Source: Thermoplasmatota archaeon (GTDB taxonomy: Archaea > Thermoplasmatota > B47-G6 > B47-G6B > 47-G6). From it: DNA of 45,229 nucleotides. Within the stretch, counting starts at the first letter, position 1, and the number at the start of each line of letters is the position of its first letter. The translations under genes were made by a program, and so were the position numbers. This document shows positions 41,493 through 45,229 of the stretch, piece after piece. Location: positions 1 to 45,229 of the forward strand of contig JAPDJS010000001.1 of NCBI GenBank assembly GCA_029258975.1, written 5' to 3'. Below the pieces are notes generated by a model. That model searched no databases and was not told the origin of the DNA. It saw only the letters and a list, made by a program, of their open reading frames with translations.

Positions 41493-42911
41493 CTATTTTT
41501 GAATAAGTCCTCTAAAAAGGCTTAGCAACTCATTAAACGATATTATCTTAAAAATAAACACTACTAACATAGACGAAAGCATAAAAGATGCAATAACTCC
41601 TCCAATAGGGTGTATTTCCGCGGTAATAAAGATTCCAAGAGCTGACGATAAGGCCATCACTATAACTCCTTCAACGAGCCACTTTACAAACCATTTATTC
41701 GAAGACGATATTAAGATATAACAAAAGGCTAATGTGAGGGAGATTAACAACGCAAGCCCAATGCTTATATCATATATCTGAGGAATCATTGTAGAAATAT
41801 AAAGGACTGCTGGCAACATCACGAGCATAATAACTCCTATCATTGCGACCTTAAGATACTCCGACTTTGCGTTCCATTCGGTAATCACGTTCATTATTAC
41901 TACGTAAATAATCAACGCCCACATCAAAACAATAAGGTTTTTCCAGGCAAATGCCATTTCAGGATTTATAATAGAAAGTACAAACCTGGGTGCCGAGGCA
42001 ATAACTGAGGCTCCCACAACTGTGAGGGCAATGCCATATCTCAGGCTATCTACGTAGGAGTGGTAGTCCGTAGCAGTAGAGTGTGGAAGAGCCATCGTAG
42101 AGAAACTCCCAGAAAGACCTGCTAGAGCAAGCATTATCATTAAAGATATATATGCTACGCCCACTTGTGAGGGATTGTTGGTAAAAAACGCAAGAAGAAC
42201 TGTACCAAAGTTGATAAGAATTATATTAAAAATTCTCGATGGCATGTTTGCTAAACCTATTTTTAGAGTCTCTATAATCCAAGTTTTCTCAACTTTTGGT
42301 GTAAACTCAAATATCTTCATAGATATGGGGAGAGATAATATAAAGCCTAAAACTATAGGAACACTTGCAGATATAAATATCGTTAGACCCGTGATTTTCG
42401 AATAAATTATTGCAAATAAAACAGCAAGACCAAATTTTGTGGTACTTGTAATGAACCTTATTATCGTCACTATTTCGCTTTTCATCGCCCCTAGAAGGGC
42501 CATTGAGAGGATATTCCCAAAAACCATGAACGGATAAAATAGTGCAGCCATTGTAATGTACGTCCTATACTCCTCCCCATAGAGTCCTCTACCGCCCCAA
42601 ACCATTAATATTATAACGATAATGAGGGAGAGTATGAGGTTGATGAATATTGTTGCAGAAAATATTTGAGACTTCTTAGATTCAACAGAGCCATATTTTA
42701 GAACTGCCATAGTAGTGCCGAGAGTAAAAGTTCCTGAAAGAAGCATTATGAGCGAGAAGGCAGTAGTCGCATATCCCACATCCTCTGTCGTTGAAAATCT
42801 GGATGAAACTATCCAAAATAATAACGACATTAAATTCATGTAGATTGTTCCCAACATAAACCAGAAAGATTTCTTGAAAAGATAGAATCTATGGTCCTCT
42901 ATGTCCCCCAT
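41493..42911 (-). CDS. polysaccharide/oligosaccharide flippase (Wzx/RfbX-like, MOP superfamily)
   Basis: About 472 residues with twelve to fourteen membrane helices. The N-terminus (FKKSFWFMLGTIYMNLMSLLFWIVSSRF) and STTEDVGYATTAFSLIML resemble archaeal Wzx-type flippases that move lipid-linked glycans across the membrane. No glycosyltransferases are adjacent, so its cargo is unknown; the surface glycoproteins in this window may depend on such a flippase. ATG 42911 follows GAGGGGATC; the frame is open to 42935. Confidence 0.85.
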   Translation of the reverse strand: MGDIEDHRFYLFKKSFWFMLGTIYMNLMSLLFWIVSSRFSTTEDVGYATTAFSLIMLLSGTFTLGTTMAVLKYGSVESKKSQIFSATIFINLILSLIIVIILMVWGGRGLYGEEYRTYITMAALFYPFMVFGNILSMALLGAMKSEIVTIIRFITSTTKFGLAVLFAIIYSKITGLTIFISASVPIVLGFILSLPISMKIFEFTPKVEKTWIIETLKIGLANMPSRIFNIILINFGTVLLAFFTNNPSQVGVAYISLMIMLALAGLSGSFSTMALPHSTATDYHSYVDSLRYGIALTVVGASVIASAPRFVLSIINPEMAFAWKNLIVLMWALIIYVVIMNVITEWNAKSEYLKVAMIGVIMLVMLPAVLYISTMIPQIYDISIGLALLISLTLAFCYILISSSNKWFVKWLVEGVIVMALSSALGIFITAEIHPIGGVIASFMLSSMLVVFIFKIISFNELLSLFRGLIQK

Positions 42912-42947
42912 AAAGTTGATCCCCTCACTTTGCATAGATAGAATTTA

Positions 42948-42956
42948 TTTATAAAA
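42948..42956. promoter_or_regulatory. shared AT-rich promoter element for flippase and kptA
   Basis: TTTATAAAA sits about 40 bp from both divergent start codons (42911 and 42996) and reads as a TATA box on either strand. Confidence 0.5.
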
Positions 42957-42995
42957 GTAACACATTTCATCAGTGAGTGCTTCCCGTGATTTCAT

Positions 42996-43658
42996 ATGGC
43001 TGAGAGTACGAGGCCCATATACAAGTGCGCAGTATGTGGAAGGTTTGTTGAAGAGGCGTATCATTGCAACAAACCTGCTAGGCTGATTGTTAATCCTAGA
43101 GAGAGGATTAGGATTAGTAAACTTCTTAGCGGAATTCTAAGACACTTTCCAAAAGAATACGGTATAGAACTAGATGTTGGGGGATGGGCTGAGATAGAGG
43201 TTTTAGTCAAAGAAATAAAGAGAAGGCGAAGAGGTCTTTCTTGGATCACAGAAGACGTGGTAAAGGCTATAGCTCTTTTAGACCCGAAGGGAAGATTCGA
43301 GATTAAAGAAGATAAAATACGCGCCAGATATGGTCACACTATCGACGTGAAAGTCGACTATCAAGAGGATTTAACTTCAGAGTTATTGTATCACGGCACT
43401 GTTCAAAGGTTTTTGGATAATATTCTAAGGGAAGGATTAAAGCCCATGAAAAGACGTTGGGTTCATCTTTCTTTAACAAAAGAAGATGCGTCTCTTGTTG
43501 GAAGAAGACATGGTTCCGATGTCGTAATACTCATTATTGATTGTGACTGCCTCAGGAAAAGGGGAATTAAAATCTACATTGCCTCCAAAACAGTACGCCT
43601 TGCAAGCTATGTCCCTCCCGAATGTATCATTTCCTATTTTTCTCCTCACTTCTTTTAA
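42996..43658 (+). CDS. kptA: RNA 2'-phosphotransferase KptA/Tpt1
   Basis: A 220-residue protein that transfers a 2'-phosphate from RNA to NAD+. The N-terminus has a zinc-ribbon start (YKCAVCGRFVEEAYHC), then the winged-helix part beginning RISKLLSGILRHFPKEYGI with the conserved Arg-His, and the NAD-binding C-terminal half with LLYHGT, RWVHLSLTKEDA and the Arg of VGRRHG. These are the four-residue Arg-His-Arg-Arg active-site positions of the family. In archaea, where tRNA splicing leaves no 2'-phosphate, its natural substrate is uncertain. Confidence 0.92.
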   Translation: MAESTRPIYKCAVCGRFVEEAYHCNKPARLIVNPRERIRISKLLSGILRHFPKEYGIELDVGGWAEIEVLVKEIKRRRRGLSWITEDVVKAIALLDPKGRFEIKEDKIRARYGHTIDVKVDYQEDLTSELLYHGTVQRFLDNILREGLKPMKRRWVHLSLTKEDASLVGRRHGSDVVILIIDCDCLRKRGIKIYIASKTVRLASYVPPECIISYFSPHFF

Positions 43659-43702
43659 ACAAAATTGTGTAATTTTACCGTCCTGCAAGTACAATAAGGC
43701 TC

Positions 43703-43987
43703 GTGCCCCTCAAAATAAAAGAAAAAGGTGTGCCGGAAGTAGACTACGGAAGATGTACATATTGTCAACTGTGCGTTGATGCTTGTCCCACGGGAGCTTT
43801 GCAGTATGATGAAAGGTATATCTATGTAACCGAGATCCACGAAAGATTTTCTTTAATACCTCTATCACCAGATTTTGTTCAGAAATACGAAAAACATTAT
43901 TTGCCTGTCAAAAAGATTATAAAAACCGAGTCTAAACAATCTGTGATAATGCAAGATGGCTACAAATATGAAGTTGAGTATCTTTGA
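43703..43987 (+). CDS. small one-cluster 4Fe-4S protein, NuoI-like
   Basis: A 94-residue protein with a single [4Fe-4S] motif (CTYCQLCVDACP) and the following TGALQYDERYIYVTEIH, which resembles the second-cluster half of NuoI/MbxN-type subunits; the first cluster is missing. A beta-rich or charged tail of about 45 residues follows. The start is GTG 43703 after an AAGG. It is 44 bp behind kptA on the same strand. It may be a free electron carrier or a truncated complex subunit. Confidence 0.7.
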   Translation: MPLKIKEKGVPEVDYGRCTYCQLCVDACPTGALQYDERYIYVTEIHERFSLIPLSPDFVQKYEKHYLPVKKIIKTESKQSVIMQDGYKYEVEYL

Positions 43988-44016
43988 GTATTTTAATTTC
44001 CTCTTTATTTTTTGTT
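43988..44016 (+). terminator. T-rich stop after the ferredoxin-like gene
   Basis: TATTTTAATTTCC and CTTTATTTTTTG follow the stop codon, consistent with archaeal T-tract termination. Confidence 0.4.
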
Positions 44017-44178
44017 TGTATCTCCCTATAAATCATCCTTATTTTTGTAAAATCTAAATTTCCCATTTGATTTAGATCGTAGATATGAAGCCTAACGAAT
44101 TGCCTCAAAAGAGATTCGTTTGATGTCTTCGAAAATATTATATGGCTTGTTAACTCATAATTTTACTTAGGGGGTGGT

Positions 44179-45159
44179 ATGAGTCTCAAAAGGTTAGTGT
44201 CTAGCATTATTCTTTCTTTAATACTTATCTCCGTAATTATGTTAATATCTCCCATAACGGGAGCAGAGCTCAGTGAAGAGACAAAGTTAAAACCTGGGCA
44301 CTACGCAGAGTATATCGCAAGAGGAAAAATGTCCTTCTTGATCCAAATGTATGATCCAAAGGACGATTCTTACCTTGGCGCACTTGTAGCTCAGAGAAAT
44401 GAAAGCAAGTTGATTTTTAAATGGGAAATCATTGATGAGGACCAAGAGTATTACGTAGTCAGGGTTAATCTATCAGCGTTTAATGCCTCATACTTCACTT
44501 TAAGCGGTTTTTTAAAGCTTAATTTAAATTGGAATTTTTCGCAGACTTATTTAGTAAACAAGAAGGATAGAAAGACGTATTTCGCTAGCAATCACTCCTA
44601 TTGTGGTTATTGGCCATATTGGATTACACAAGAGGAAATATGTAATATAGATCTTATTAAGACAAGGTTTGATAGGACTATGGTTCCAGGAGAGAAACTA
44701 CCCAGCATAGGTTGCTATGTAGAGACAAAAAAGAAAATTCTTCTTGCAAATGGGTATGCACCACCTCCTACTATAGTTTTCTCAATGCCAAAGGGACCTT
44801 CTGCTAACTATGTTTTCCAATATTTTTATGAGCCCAATTATGGTATAGCCATAGCCTTTAAAGGAAACTTCGTCTTTCCGATCTCTATCTTTACAAACTC
44901 CTCCGCAAAGATTTGGTGTAAAGCTCGTGATTTTGTTACGTCGGATAAATGTTTGATCCTATGGAATGAAGGGAAAAAAGACGAGTACATTGGATTATTA
45001 CTTGTGGTCCTTTACGACACAAATATCCCTTGGAGGATTTCAGAACCTAGCATATCCGCAAACTGGGCGCCTTCGCCAATAACGATTGGCGTGCCTGTAG
45101 TTGGTCCAACATTAATAGCCGTTTATAGTATTGCTAAGAAACGAAAAGGTGATATGTGA
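44179..45159 (+). CDS. exported protein with N-terminal signal, function unknown
   Basis: A 326-residue protein with a typical signal sequence (MSLKRLVSSIILSLILISVI, cleavage near ITGAE) and a weak hydrophobic C-terminal segment followed by a basic tail (KKRKGDM), so it is probably anchored on the outer face of the membrane. Several N-x-S/T sites suggest glycosylation. No known domain. GGGGGTGG precedes the ATG. Its stop overlaps the start of the next gene (TGATG), so the two are coupled; it may be an accessory of a membrane complex encoded downstream. Confidence 0.8.
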   Translation: MSLKRLVSSIILSLILISVIMLISPITGAELSEETKLKPGHYAEYIARGKMSFLIQMYDPKDDSYLGALVAQRNESKLIFKWEIIDEDQEYYVVRVNLSAFNASYFTLSGFLKLNLNWNFSQTYLVNKKDRKTYFASNHSYCGYWPYWITQEEICNIDLIKTRFDRTMVPGEKLPSIGCYVETKKKILLANGYAPPPTIVFSMPKGPSANYVFQYFYEPNYGIAIAFKGNFVFPISIFTNSSAKIWCKARDFVTSDKCLILWNEGKKDEYIGLLLVVLYDTNIPWRISEPSISANWAPSPITIGVPVVGPTLIAVYSIAKKRKGDM

Positions 45160-45229
45160 TGCGAAAAAAGCTTTTTGATCCATTTACGTCAGCATCGCTT
45201 ATTAGAAATAGCCTCTTTGCAATACTTAC
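45159..45229 (+). CDS. start of a membrane-protein-like gene, cut by the window edge
   Basis: ATG 45159 overlaps the previous stop and follows AAAGGTGAT. The visible residues MRKKLFDPFTSASLIRNS continue into a hydrophobic stretch (LFAILT), as at the N-terminus of a permease or other integral membrane protein. Only 23 codons are visible, so no family is assigned. Confidence 0.6.
   Translation, partial: MRKKLFDPFTSASLIRNSLFAIL

Overview
The window reads as chromosome of an anaerobic, probably hyperthermophilic archaeon. Evidence: TATA-box promoters and short GGTG/GAGG ribosome-binding sites, two archaeal-type C/D box guide RNAs, archaeal-type Thi4, AlaX and KptA proteins, a multi-subunit membrane [NiFe] hydrogenase joined to Mrp-type antiporter subunits, and an oxygen-defence set (superoxide reductase, rubredoxin, rubrerythrin) typical of strict anaerobes. 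No rRNA, tRNA or other decisive phylogenetic marker is present, so lineage (Thermococci, Desulfurococcales-like Thermoproteota, Korarchaeia or other) is left open.

Layout. 1-1.3 kb: the 5' end of a class II glutamine amidotransferase, a C/D box sRNA, and an MNT-HEPN toxin-antitoxin type module whose HEPN gene carries an apparent one-base frameshift. 1.4-6.7 kb: DMT transporter, AlaX tRNA-editing protein, sugar isomerase plus MFS transporter, a FUN14-like membrane protein with a small partner, and an orphan Cas4-like nuclease. 6.8-11.5 kb: a large cell-surface protein, Thi4 and a MATE exporter. 11.5-12.2 kb is non-coding.

12.2-21.8 kb is the centrepiece: twelve tightly packed or overlapping genes for a group 4 membrane-bound [NiFe] hydrogenase. 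The catalytic module comes first (antiporter-like H', M, fused K-L, N, J), followed by a full Mrp-type module (B, C, D, fused E-F, G, A, H). All four NiFe cysteines are kept, yet there are two antiporter-type large subunits as in the sulfur-reducing Mbs/Mbx complex, and the large subunit is fused as in bacterial HycE. Expected role: oxidation of ferredoxin with H2 evolution coupled to ion pumping. Converging on it is a pair encoding a four-cluster Fe-S protein and a GltD-like NAD(P)/FAD oxidoreductase.

23.4-28.5 kb is an accessory, partly decayed region: a small membrane-anchored protein, a DUF4143-type ATPase with paired palindromic operator-like repeats on its promoter, an isoprenylcysteine-methyltransferase-like gene enclosed by inverted repeats, a broken XerA-type integrase fused to the tail of a DDE transposase, and a decayed surface-protein fragment.

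28.5-45.2 kb: a D-threonine-aldolase-like enzyme, SixA-like phosphatase, ferritin-VIT1 iron transporter, rubredoxin-superoxide reductase operon, orphan membrane proteins, a SLOG-family protein preceded by a second C/D box sRNA, a three-gene operon (surface deacetylase-like protein, HemL-like aminotransferase, maleate-isomerase/Asp-Glu-racemase-like enzyme), a large glycosidase-like protein, rubrerythrin, a polysaccharide flippase, KptA, a one-cluster ferredoxin, an exported protein, and the start of another gene at the right edge.
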